A stretch of DNA of 43,321 nt, taken from DASWFI01 sp036394315 (lineage in GTDB: Bacteria > Patescibacteriota > Doudnabacteria > UBA920 > O2-02-FULL-48-8). This document shows, one piece after another, positions 5,769 to 12,214 of this stretch (its first letter is position 1; every line of letters begins with the position of its first letter). Made by a program: the position numbers and the translations under genes. The stretch covers positions 1 through 43,321 of the forward strand of contig DASWFI010000149.1 in the NCBI GenBank assembly GCA_036394315.1, given 5' to 3'. The notes under the pieces are model-generated. The model worked only from the letters and a program-made list of their open reading frames with translations, had not been told where the DNA came from and ran no database searches.

Positions 5769-7805
5769 ATGGCATCAGAAGTAGTTGTGGCAGGTAACGA
5801 TGAGGAACGTAAATCGTTCTACGAATGTTATCGTCACTACATTATGTCTCAACAGGATCTCCGAAAGAGAATGGTAGATTTTGATAAGCGGGATGTTCTC
5901 TTTCGCTCTTACATCGTTAAGAATTCTTGGCCTTATCGAGCGCAAGTCTTTGATCCTAGGGTATTCACAGCAATCTTTGAGAAGACATCTCGTATTCTTG
6001 CAAACAAGCCGCGAGGAAGGATGTTGCCACGGGAAAGCGGTGATGCTCTAGGAGCGAAGATTAACAATGAGCTTCTTAATTTTCAATGGGATGACAACGA
6101 GAGAGCTGACAGTACGCCAATGTTAGCTAAGTGGGCAATGATGGATATGAACGCACGCAAATACGGTGCATCATTTGGCCTTTGCAAATGGCATTACCAA
6201 AGAGTTTACCAAAAGTATGACATAGAACCCACAGGCGAGAAGAAAAGCGGTAAATCAGTCATCTATTTTGATGGTCCTAACTTTAAACCTTGGCCTAATC
6301 GGGATGTTTTGCACAATCCTTCCTATCCAACTGTTAAAAACTGGATTATTCTCCGAGATTATGTTACCTGGCAGGAATTAACTGAAACAAATGATGCCGC
6401 GAGAGGTAAACCTATTTACAAAAACCTAGATATTCTCCGAACTTCCCTTATGCAAGCAGGACGTAAGGGCGGAGATACACGGGCCGCTAACTATTCAGTA
6501 CGGGACAAGACAATTAAAGGACTTGTAGACTATCTGGGACAAGACGAGGTCTATAAAACCCTAGAAGTGTGTACTGAGTATCGGCCAGAACGGTGGATTA
6601 CTTTCGTTCCTAAGCATGGTATTGTTATCAGAGACATCCCTAATCCATATAATCATGGACAAATACCCGTAGTTCAGTTAAAATACTATCCAATAGACGA
6701 TGATATCTATGGACTTTCAGAAATTGAACCAATTGAAAAGCTTCAGAACGCAGTTAATGCTGCTCTCTGTCAGTATCTGGACGCTATCAATATTAGTCTC
6801 TATACTCCTCTTAAAATTAGGAATACTAATGGTGCTGTTCAAATGCACACCTTAGAGTTTGGTCCTGGTAAGAAATGGTTAATGAATAATCCGGCAGAAG
6901 ATGTCCTCCCTCATCAACCAGCCATTTCAGGTATTGGCGAGTTTGCTACAACCTATCGACTTCTTATTTCCTCAATGCAGGAAGCATTAGGTGAAACTTC
7001 AGCTGATGTTTCACAACTTTCACCAGGTAATGGTGACAAGACTGCAACAGAAGTAAAAGACTTGGCTCAATCACGTAATGCAAGAGACAACTTTAATCAA
7101 ATCTTCCTCAGTGAAGCAATACAAAAACAAATGATGTTCTGGTATAAAATGAACCAACAGTTTATGCTTTCAACAGAGCAAGATAAACAAAAGGTTATTA
7201 CAATCGTTGGCAAAGATGCCCTCTCATATTTTCAAGGACAAGGTTTGGATGCACAAGGCTTGGACGATGACGCGATTAAAACCTTGAGTGATCCAGCAAT
7301 GGCAGGAATTGTCGGACCGGAAGATTTACAAAAGCCTCTCTTTCCTGTCAAGACCAAAGAGGGAACACAAACAAAACTTCGAATGGAACCAGGGAGCGGG
7401 TATGGACAATTAACTATTGAAAAGGGAGATTTGGAAGGAGACTATAAATATATCCCTGATGTGGGATCAATGTCTAATGATGCGAACGATATGCTTCAAA
7501 TTGCTAAGAGTAGATTTATTGACTTAGTGACAGGTATGGACCCAAAGACAGGACAACCAACGGGAATTAATATGATGATTCAACAGGAAGGAAAGAAAGT
7601 CAAAGCGGCAGAGCTTATGATTGATTATGCTGAAGACCTAGGGTTTAAGAATGCAGATCAATATATTGAAGGGATACTAGGACAACAGCCAGGAGAACCA
7701 CAAATGCCTGGAATGCAGCCTCAGATGCCGATGAACGGACAGCAACCAATGAATGGTCAACCACAACAGCCTAATGGACAAATGCCGCAAGGAGGTGTTC
7801 AGTAA
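5769..7805 (+). CDS. portal protein
   Basis: 678 residues, in the size range of podovirus-type portals (about 700). Follows terminase in canonical order. Typical portal features are the N-terminal YRHYIMSQQDLRKRMVDFDKRD, the stem-like region with IYGLSEIEPIEKLQNAVNAALCQYLDAIN (about 318-345), and ETSADVSQLSPGNGDKTATEVKDL (about 412-435), the conserved loop seen in this group. The C-terminus is a Met/Pro/Gln/Gly-rich low-complexity tail of about 40 residues. An AAGGAG is 13 bases upstream of the ATG, longer than usual. It forms the dodecameric channel at one capsid vertex. Confidence 0.88.
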   Translation: MASEVVVAGNDEERKSFYECYRHYIMSQQDLRKRMVDFDKRDVLFRSYIVKNSWPYRAQVFDPRVFTAIFEKTSRILANKPRGRMLPRESGDALGAKINNELLNFQWDDNERADSTPMLAKWAMMDMNARKYGASFGLCKWHYQRVYQKYDIEPTGEKKSGKSVIYFDGPNFKPWPNRDVLHNPSYPTVKNWIILRDYVTWQELTETNDAARGKPIYKNLDILRTSLMQAGRKGGDTRAANYSVRDKTIKGLVDYLGQDEVYKTLEVCTEYRPERWITFVPKHGIVIRDIPNPYNHGQIPVVQLKYYPIDDDIYGLSEIEPIEKLQNAVNAALCQYLDAINISLYTPLKIRNTNGAVQMHTLEFGPGKKWLMNNPAEDVLPHQPAISGIGEFATTYRLLISSMQEALGETSADVSQLSPGNGDKTATEVKDLAQSRNARDNFNQIFLSEAIQKQMMFWYKMNQQFMLSTEQDKQKVITIVGKDALSYFQGQGLDAQGLDDDAIKTLSDPAMAGIVGPEDLQKPLFPVKTKEGTQTKLRMEPGSGYGQLTIEKGDLEGDYKYIPDVGSMSNDANDMLQIAKSRFIDLVTGMDPKTGQPTGINMMIQQEGKKVKAAELMIDYAEDLGFKNADQYIEGILGQQPGEPQMPGMQPQMPMNGQQPMNGQPQQPNGQMPQGGVQ

Positions 7806-7945
7806 TGGGTAGTAAATTACTTTGGACAGGACTTACTTTTATTATTGCGTTTCAGGTATGGAATCCTGCAGGTTTTCCTTCGGTTAATATTGTTGGATCA
7901 GTATTAATGGTAATAGGATTAGTTCTTATGTGGTTAGATAAATAA
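7805..7945 (+). CDS. 46-residue two-span membrane peptide
   Basis: Joined by TAATG overlaps at both ends (portal stop 7803-7805, next start 7945), which strongly supports translation. MGSKLLW then a hydrophobic span (TGLTFIIAFQVW), a short NPAGFPSVN turn and a second span (VGSVLMVIGLVLMWL) ending in DK. Hydrophobic hairpin of holin-like size, but its position inside the head module is unusual for a holin. It could be a minor virion membrane-active peptide. Function unknown. Confidence 0.6.
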   Translation: MGSKLLWTGLTFIIAFQVWNPAGFPSVNIVGSVLMVIGLVLMWLDK

Positions 7946-8259
7946 TGGCTGAGAAAATCTTAACGTCAGACGAAGAGCAAGCTTTAACTGAGAGTCAATG
8001 GATAACTGAGATGGCAAACTCGCAAGGTTATGAGAAAGTATTTAAACCATTTCTTATTGCAAAGCGCGATCAGTCTTTTCCTGATCCTGTCTCCTTTACG
8101 AAGGATGAAGAGTTTGTTTATGCAGCCAAAGTAGCAAGCGTCTTTAAGAAAGTATGCGCAGAGATCTTATTGTGGGTAGAACAACAAAAAGAACAAAGCT
8201 TAGCCTTGGAAGCAAAGAAAAAAGGAAAAGGAGTAGATCCGTTTAATATTGGTAGTTGA
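7945..8259 (+). CDS. hypothetical head-module protein
   Basis: 104 residues, TAATG-coupled to the membrane peptide. Acidic N-terminus (KILTSDEEQALTESQWITEMANSQGYEKVFKPFL) and helical C-terminus (VFKKVCAEILLWVEQQKEQSLALEAKKKGKG) ending DPFNIGS. No family recognised; likely virion or assembly-associated by location. Confidence 0.6.
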   Translation: MAEKILTSDEEQALTESQWITEMANSQGYEKVFKPFLIAKRDQSFPDPVSFTKDEEFVYAAKVASVFKKVCAEILLWVEQQKEQSLALEAKKKGKGVDPFNIGS

Positions 8260-8302
8260 AATTATTAAAAAATAGTGTTATTGTTCACTGGAAAGGAGTA
8301 GT

Positions 8303-8548
8303 ATGTCAGTTAGAATTAAGCAGAAAGGATTAAATATAGGAGTAGCAGGCGACGATGACTTCACAGAGGTTGTTGATACTTCGCTGGATCAGCGTACAGC
8401 AATTGACAACGAAGGATATCAATATCACTTCGGTCCCAATGAAACACGTAATTTTGCAGATGATGGACGGGGAATATCAATAGAAGGTTCTGGAACAACC
8501 ATTAATGTTTCAGCTGATCCAATTCCATTTGGATCTGAATTGGCATAA
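8303..8548 (+). CDS. hypothetical small structural-type protein
   Basis: 81 residues with GAAAGGAG 4 bases before the ATG. Beta-rich, with many Gly, Asp and Asn (VAGDDDFTEVVDTSLDQRT; FADDGRGISIEGSGTT). Size and composition suit a small capsid decoration or head-tail joining protein, but no family is recognised. Confidence 0.55.
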   Translation: MSVRIKQKGLNIGVAGDDDFTEVVDTSLDQRTAIDNEGYQYHFGPNETRNFADDGRGISIEGSGTTINVSADPIPFGSELA

Positions 8549-8561
8549 GGCAGGTGATAGT

Positions 8562-8858
8562 ATGAATATAAATACAAAAGGTAATAAAGCACCAAATGTT
8601 ACCAATCTTAATCCATGGGGTGGAGTGGTAAATAATGAACAACCAAATACTTCTAAAGGGTTTGGCGGTAAAACACCCAGTAATTATTTTGGAGATACCA
8701 GTAATGAGCAAACAGCTAATGGTAAAACCTTTAAAGGCTTTAGTCCTAATCGGGGAGGTATTGATTATCGACTTGGTGGGGTTTCAGAAGGTAATGAGAA
8801 TCCTAAAGGGTTTAAACAGGACGCAAAACCGAAAGTATATAAACCAAGCGGGGTTTAA
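8562..8858 (+). CDS. hypothetical Asn/Gly-rich basic protein
   Basis: 98 residues from ATG 8562, preceded by AGGTGATAG; the frame is open back to 8505 inside the previous gene, but this start carries the ribosome binding site. Low complexity, rich in Asn, Gly, Lys and Pro, with GFGGK, FKGFSPN and PKGFKQDAKPKVYKPSG. Probably disordered. Function unknown; one of a row of small basic proteins. Confidence 0.5.
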   Translation: MNINTKGNKAPNVTNLNPWGGVVNNEQPNTSKGFGGKTPSNYFGDTSNEQTANGKTFKGFSPNRGGIDYRLGGVSEGNENPKGFKQDAKPKVYKPSGV

Positions 8859-8860
8859 CT

Positions 8861-9028
8861 ATGGATCCAAACACACAACCAAATGCAATGCAAGCAGCGC
8901 AACAGATGCTTCAAGGACCAGGGGGACAACCTGGCATGGGTGGCGGTGGAGGCGGAGCTAATCCCCAAGTAAAACAACAAATCCAACAATTAGTTCAACA
9001 GTTGTTTCAACTCGCCCAACAGCTATGA
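8861..9028 (+). CDS. Gln/Gly-rich 55-residue protein
   Basis: ATG 8861 to TGA 9026-9028. Reads MDPNTQPNAMQAAQQMLQG, then a GGQPGMGGGGGGA linker and a Gln-rich helix (QVKQQIQQLVQQLFQLAQQL) with coiled-coil character. Overlaps the next gene by ATGA. The Gln/Met-rich style resembles the portal tail, and similar short Gln-helix proteins occur near scaffolds, but there is no firm family. Confidence 0.5.
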   Translation: MDPNTQPNAMQAAQQMLQGPGGQPGMGGGGGGANPQVKQQIQQLVQQLFQLAQQL

Positions 9029-9153
9029 AAAACTCACCAAAAATAAATAAAAAGAAAAGCTTTAAGAAAGCTATGAAATTAGGGAAGAATAAAACGCCTC
9101 TAGGTATGCAAATACAAAAGTTTTCCGTAAGTGGAAAAGGGATAGGAGCGTGA
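9025..9153 (+). CDS. 42-residue highly basic protein
   Basis: ATGA-coupled to the previous gene. Very Lys-rich (MKNSPKINKKKSFKKAMKLG, then KNKTPLGMQIQKF). Could bind nucleic acid or capsid interior; no evidence beyond charge. Its end carries the GATAGGAG that serves the next gene. Confidence 0.45.
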   Translation: MKNSPKINKKKSFKKAMKLGKNKTPLGMQIQKFSVSGKGIGA

Positions 9154-9158
9154 TAATT

Positions 9159-9338
9159 ATGGATGCAGTTAAAAATTATATTAAAGACGTAGTTAATGAA
9201 ATTCTTGTAGAAAAGGGGCTTGTTGACAAAGAACAACCAGCAGAACCTGTTGCGGAACCAACGCCAGATGCTTCTACAGAGGCGCCAGTTGAGCCACAAA
9301 CGCCAGTTCAACCAGCAGAAGGAGCAGCAGTAGCTTAA
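9159..9338 (+). CDS. short acidic Pro/Ala-rich protein
   Basis: 59 residues from ATG 9159 with GATAGGAG about 10 bases upstream; a GTG at 9150 is in frame but closer to the ribosome binding site. N-terminal helix DAVKNYIKDVVNEILVEKGL followed by a Pro/Glu/Ala-rich disordered tail (AEPVAEPTPDASTEAPVEPQ). Function unknown. Confidence 0.5.
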   Translation: MDAVKNYIKDVVNEILVEKGLVDKEQPAEPVAEPTPDASTEAPVEPQTPVQPAEGAAVA

Positions 9339-9339
9339 T

Positions 9340-9489
9340 ATGCAAGGAATGAACAGTCAGCCTCTTTTACCAGGAAAGCCTAAAGTGAAAACACCAAAGG
9401 CGTATAAAAAGGTACAAAAGGCACTTACTAACGGACCGAAGAAGAAATACGGTTCTAATAAGTTTTCTAAAAGTCAAAGGGTCAAGTAA
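9340..9489 (+). CDS. 49-residue basic protein
   Basis: Starts one base after the previous stop (TAATATG). MQGMNSQPLLPGKPKVKTPK, then YKKVQKALTNGPKKKYGSNKF and a basic end. Lys/Pro-rich, similar in style to 8562-8858 and 9505-9690, so these may be related by duplication or share a role such as DNA condensation. No family recognised. Confidence 0.45.
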   Translation: MQGMNSQPLLPGKPKVKTPKAYKKVQKALTNGPKKKYGSNKFSKSQRVK

Positions 9490-9504
9490 GATAAGGTGAA
9501 TTAT

Positions 9505-9690
9505 ATGGCAACAAAGAAATCAAGCATCAGTAAACCAATCGGGAGTAAAGGAGCTAAGATACCAAAACTTAAAGGTGGCAAAGGTATGCCGCAAGTAAAT
9601 AAGAATAGAGGTGGATATGGCGCAGCAAGACCAAACTTCGGAAAGCTGGGATCAAAAGCAATCAAGCCAATCGGCGGGCGAGGGAAGTAA
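9505..9690 (+). CDS. 61-residue Lys/Gly-rich basic protein
   Basis: ATG 9505 with AAGGTGA (9493-9499) upstream; a GTG at 9496 is in frame but inside that site. Composed mainly of Lys, Gly, Ser and Pro (KKSSISKPIGSKGAKIPKLK; GGKGMPQVNKNRGGYGAARP). The motif SKPIGSKG near the start and IKPIGGRG at the end form an internal repeat. Likely disordered, nucleic-acid or virion associated by charge. The last 74 bases also encode the start of the next gene in another frame. Confidence 0.5.
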   Translation: MATKKSSISKPIGSKGAKIPKLKGGKGMPQVNKNRGGYGAARPNFGKLGSKAIKPIGGRGK

Positions 9691-9898
9691 GCAGACAGGG
9701 GAAGAGGAAGGCAGTATTACCTTTAAGCCCAAGACTATTTCTTGTCCTACGGATCAGGATGGCAACCAGACGCATACTTTCTATCACACAGAGAGTATGG
9801 CTGTTAAATGTAGATCGTGCCCTATTGGTTATACATTGAGTCCAGGCACACATTTGAAGGCTGGACATATCTATGTAGGGGATCAGTTATTAATTTGA
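9617..9898 (+). CDS. small protein with CxxC motif, overlapping upstream gene
   Basis: 93 residues from ATG 9617, preceded by AGAGGTGG. The first part is Gln/Ser/Glu-rich and encoded within the 3' end of 9505-9690 in a different frame. The folded-looking part follows: ITFKPKTISCPTDQ, HTFYHTES, MAVKCRSCPIGYTLSPGTHL, with single and paired Cys that may bind zinc. A later start is possible but no other ATG precedes the conserved-looking part. Function unknown. Confidence 0.5.
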   Translation: MAQQDQTSESWDQKQSSQSAGEGSKQTGEEEGSITFKPKTISCPTDQDGNQTHTFYHTESMAVKCRSCPIGYTLSPGTHLKAGHIYVGDQLLI

Positions 9899-9983
9899 TA
9901 GTAGAATGGAGGTTTAGACAGGATTTCTATTCTACTACCAGCTTTAATAACTGGAAATTGGGGTGATGCTCGCCTTATGAGCA
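9899..9983 (+). promoter_or_regulatory. hairpin-rich leader before the scaffold gene
   Basis: TAGTAGAAT (9899-9907) pairs perfectly with ATTCTACTA (9929-9937), and the 21-base loop contains a GGAGGT that looks like a decoy or sequestered ribosome binding site. A second hairpin is TGCTC (9967-9971) with GAGCA (9979-9983). The real site AAAGGAGG begins just after it. Neither hairpin is followed by a U-run, so translational control or RNA stability is more likely than termination. Confidence 0.5.
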
Positions 9984-10000
9984 ATTGAAAGGAGGTGTAT

Positions 10001-10786
10001 ATGCCAGAAGATACACAAAAGGCACAAACGGCTGAGACCGAAACTCAGCAGACATCTATGCCTAGTGTCCAAGATCAAAAAACGCCAGAGCCTGAGAAAG
10101 GTAAGGATGGATTGCCGGAGGAAGTATCAGGGAGGACTAAGAGCGAGTTTGAGAAACTACAAAAACAGCTTCGAGAAGAACGCCAGTCCCGTGAGCGAAT
10201 AGAATCCGCTTATACACAATTACTTCAACCAAAAAATAAAGAGGAAGATACGCCAATCTATGATCCTGAAACTGGTTTGATTAACCCAGATGAGTTAACC
10301 AAACTACAGAAGGAAGCAAGAGAAGCACGTATCGAAGCTCAGAAAGCACGAGAAGAAACGTCCAGTTACAGACAACAGGGTGAATATGCCAAAGCATACC
10401 AAAAATATGATTGGACAAACCCTGAAAGCAAAAGTTTCGATGAGAAACGATCAAACCTTGCAGCAGCTATCGCTCTTGCCTCAATGGTAGATCCAAAGAG
10501 GTACGGAGGTAAACAGCTTGATCTGGAAGGGGCAGCAAGTTTTGTAGAGGGATTAACTTTTAAGCAGGTTGAACAAGTAAAAGCTGATGCAGCACAAGCA
10601 GCAATCGAACAGTTGAGTCCTAAAGAACAGGCTGCGCTTGAAGCAACTGGAAGTTCAGGAAGACGAGAACCGGAAGCAACACTTGATTACGAAGACGTCA
10701 GACAAGCAACCAGACGTGGAGGTAATGAAAGTATTGTTGCGACAATGGCTCGTCTTAATGCTTTAAAAAATCAAGCTAAGACCTAG
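10001..10786 (+). CDS. putative capsid scaffolding protein
   Basis: 261 residues from ATG 10001 (AAAGGAGG 5 bases upstream; an in-frame GTG at 9995 overlaps that site). Acidic, Gln/Glu/Lys-rich and helical, with coiled-coil (EKLQKQLREERQSRERIESA; EARIEAQKAREETSSYRQQG), a more compact middle (AAAIALASMVDPKRYGGKQLDLEGAASFVEGL) and a basic C-terminal end (DVRQATRRGG... LKNQAKT), the usual scaffold layout. It lies immediately before the major capsid gene as scaffolds do. It should guide prohead assembly and leave before DNA packaging. Call by composition and position. Confidence 0.72.
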   Translation: MPEDTQKAQTAETETQQTSMPSVQDQKTPEPEKGKDGLPEEVSGRTKSEFEKLQKQLREERQSRERIESAYTQLLQPKNKEEDTPIYDPETGLINPDELTKLQKEAREARIEAQKAREETSSYRQQGEYAKAYQKYDWTNPESKSFDEKRSNLAAAIALASMVDPKRYGGKQLDLEGAASFVEGLTFKQVEQVKADAAQAAIEQLSPKEQAALEATGSSGRREPEATLDYEDVRQATRRGGNESIVATMARLNALKNQAKT

Positions 10787-10825
10787 CGGGAGATGCGCTT
10801 ACGCTAGGTTTATATCTGGCGTAAG
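10781..10825 (+). promoter_or_regulatory. mutually exclusive hairpins before the capsid gene
   Basis: ACCTAGCG (10781-10788, containing the scaffold stop codon) pairs with CGCTAGGT (10802-10809). CTTACGC (10798-10804) can instead pair with GCGTAAG (10819-10825). The two stems share 10802-10804, so only one can form, and the second one ends just before the capsid ribosome binding site AAAGGAGG. This is the layout of an attenuator or translation-coupling switch: ribosomes ending scaffold translation would break the first stem. Confidence 0.5.
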
Positions 10826-10842
10826 AAAGGAGGAATTTATTT

Positions 10843-11757
10843 ATGGCATACGGTTTACAAACATATCAGGAAGCGATTCGTCGTGAGGATTTGATTGATA
10901 TCATTGGTGATGTTTCACCAGATGACAATCCACTCTCAACTTTATTTGCAACGACAGCAGCAAAAGCAACTACCCACGAATGGGGTGAAGATTACTTGTC
11001 TCGTCCTACATCAGTGACGGCAAGTGTCGAAGGCGCTCAAGCGACTTATGCAGATTTAGTAGCACCTTCACGAAGAAACAATATCGTACAAAACGTCCAA
11101 GTTACTTTCCGTGTAACAGGTACTGAGCGATCAGTAGCTATTGCAGCAGAAGGAGATCCTTATGACTATCAGGCAGCAAAAGCATTGCGAGACTGGAAAA
11201 ACAGGCTCGAATACGCGCTTATAAACGCAGCTATTGCTTCAGGATCGTCAGGTATTGGTCGGCAAATGGCGGGTATTGCAAACATTGTTACCTCTCATTA
11301 CACAAACCTTAATTCTGGTACTTCACTCTCAGAAACTCACCTTAACTCAATGGTTTTGGGTGTAGCGAATGATGTTGGATCAGACGACGTGTTTGATTTG
11401 ATAGTAACAACGCTTCAGTTGAGACAAAAAATCTCAACTTTCACAGCAGGTAATACTAAATACATAGACGCATCGGACAAGAAATTGGTTCGTCCAGTGA
11501 TGATCTACGAAAGCGATTTTGGAGTGCATCGTATTTTTGGACACAAAGACGTTCCAAAAGCAACAGCTACTCCAGGTCCGGCAGTATTTGGACTAAGAGA
11601 AGACAAATGGAGAGTTGCGTATCTTAGGAAACCTCAAAGAATTGAACTAGCCAAAGATGGAGATCGTGATAACGGTCTTATCGTTGGAGAAGCAACACTT
11701 GAGTATCTCGCAGAGCGATCAAACGCGTATAGTTCAGGATTTAACCTGGCAGGTTAG
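10843..11757 (+). CDS. major capsid protein, SU10/DUF5309 type
   Basis: 304 residues. The N-terminus matches the DUF5309 (SU10 major capsid) pattern: QTYQEAIRREDLIDIIGDVSP, DDNPL, then HEWGEDYLSRP and EGAQ. Mid-protein VTFRVTGTERSVAI, KALRDWKNRLEYALINA and the later VFDLIVTTLQLRQKI and YESDFGVHRIFGHKDVP also fit. It would form the HK97-fold shell. It follows the scaffold after a structured leader and has AAGAAAGGAGG before its ATG, the strongest site in the region, as expected for the most abundant virion protein. Confidence 0.9.
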   Translation: MAYGLQTYQEAIRREDLIDIIGDVSPDDNPLSTLFATTAAKATTHEWGEDYLSRPTSVTASVEGAQATYADLVAPSRRNNIVQNVQVTFRVTGTERSVAIAAEGDPYDYQAAKALRDWKNRLEYALINAAIASGSSGIGRQMAGIANIVTSHYTNLNSGTSLSETHLNSMVLGVANDVGSDDVFDLIVTTLQLRQKISTFTAGNTKYIDASDKKLVRPVMIYESDFGVHRIFGHKDVPKATATPGPAVFGLREDKWRVAYLRKPQRIELAKDGDRDNGLIVGEATLEYLAERSNAYSSGFNLAG

Positions 11758-11768
11758 TTCTAGCTTTA

Positions 11769-11799
11769 GAGAGAGCCGGAGTTCTTTTTCGACTCTCTC
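11769..11799 (+). promoter_or_regulatory. hairpin after the capsid gene
   Basis: GAGAGAG (11769-11775) pairs with CTCTCTC (11793-11799), extended by CG/CG beyond one mismatch. The loop holds a run of Ts, but no U-tract follows the 3' arm, so it is more likely an RNA-stabilising or partial-termination element that keeps the capsid message abundant relative to the genes that follow. Confidence 0.45.
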
Positions 11800-11806
11800 G
11801 ACATAT

Positions 11807-12214
11807 ATGGAATACATCTACGATCAATTTGGAATAAAACGGAAAACAGCAGTATTCTCAGCTGCAAATAAACTCCACGCTCTTAAAAAGAAGTCAGGAC
11901 AAGACCCATGGCCTGTAATTGAGGAGTGTTTTAAGATTTGGGAGAAAACCCATCCTGCAAAGTATGATTCTTATCTGCATTACCTCAAGGATATCAAAGC
12001 AACACGCAAGGTGACTAATATAGGTAATAAACGATACTCTGGCGTATCCAAGGCTAAGAATGGACAATTAACCTCCTACGTTGCTGACATGCCTAAGCAG
12101 GTTATGTATATGATACGTGCAATCTATGATTCAGACGAACTACCCATGCAGAAAGAGTTTTGGCAAGAATTTATCTGGAGATATCCTAAATATGCGGTAA
12201 GGGAGGCGGTATGA
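11807..12214 (+). CDS. hypothetical protein after the capsid gene
   Basis: 135 residues from ATG 11807, the first ATG after the capsid hairpin (the frame is open further upstream inside the capsid gene). Begins MEYIYDQFGIKRKTAVFSAA and contains Trp/Lys-rich helices (WPVIEECFKIWEKTHPAKY) and a C-terminal QEFIWRYPKYAVREA. No family recognised. Joined to the glycosyltransferase by overlap, so its place in the head or the sugar island is uncertain. Confidence 0.55.
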   Translation: MEYIYDQFGIKRKTAVFSAANKLHALKKKSGQDPWPVIEECFKIWEKTHPAKYDSYLHYLKDIKATRKVTNIGNKRYSGVSKAKNGQLTSYVADMPKQVMYMIRAIYDSDELPMQKEFWQEFIWRYPKYAVREAV

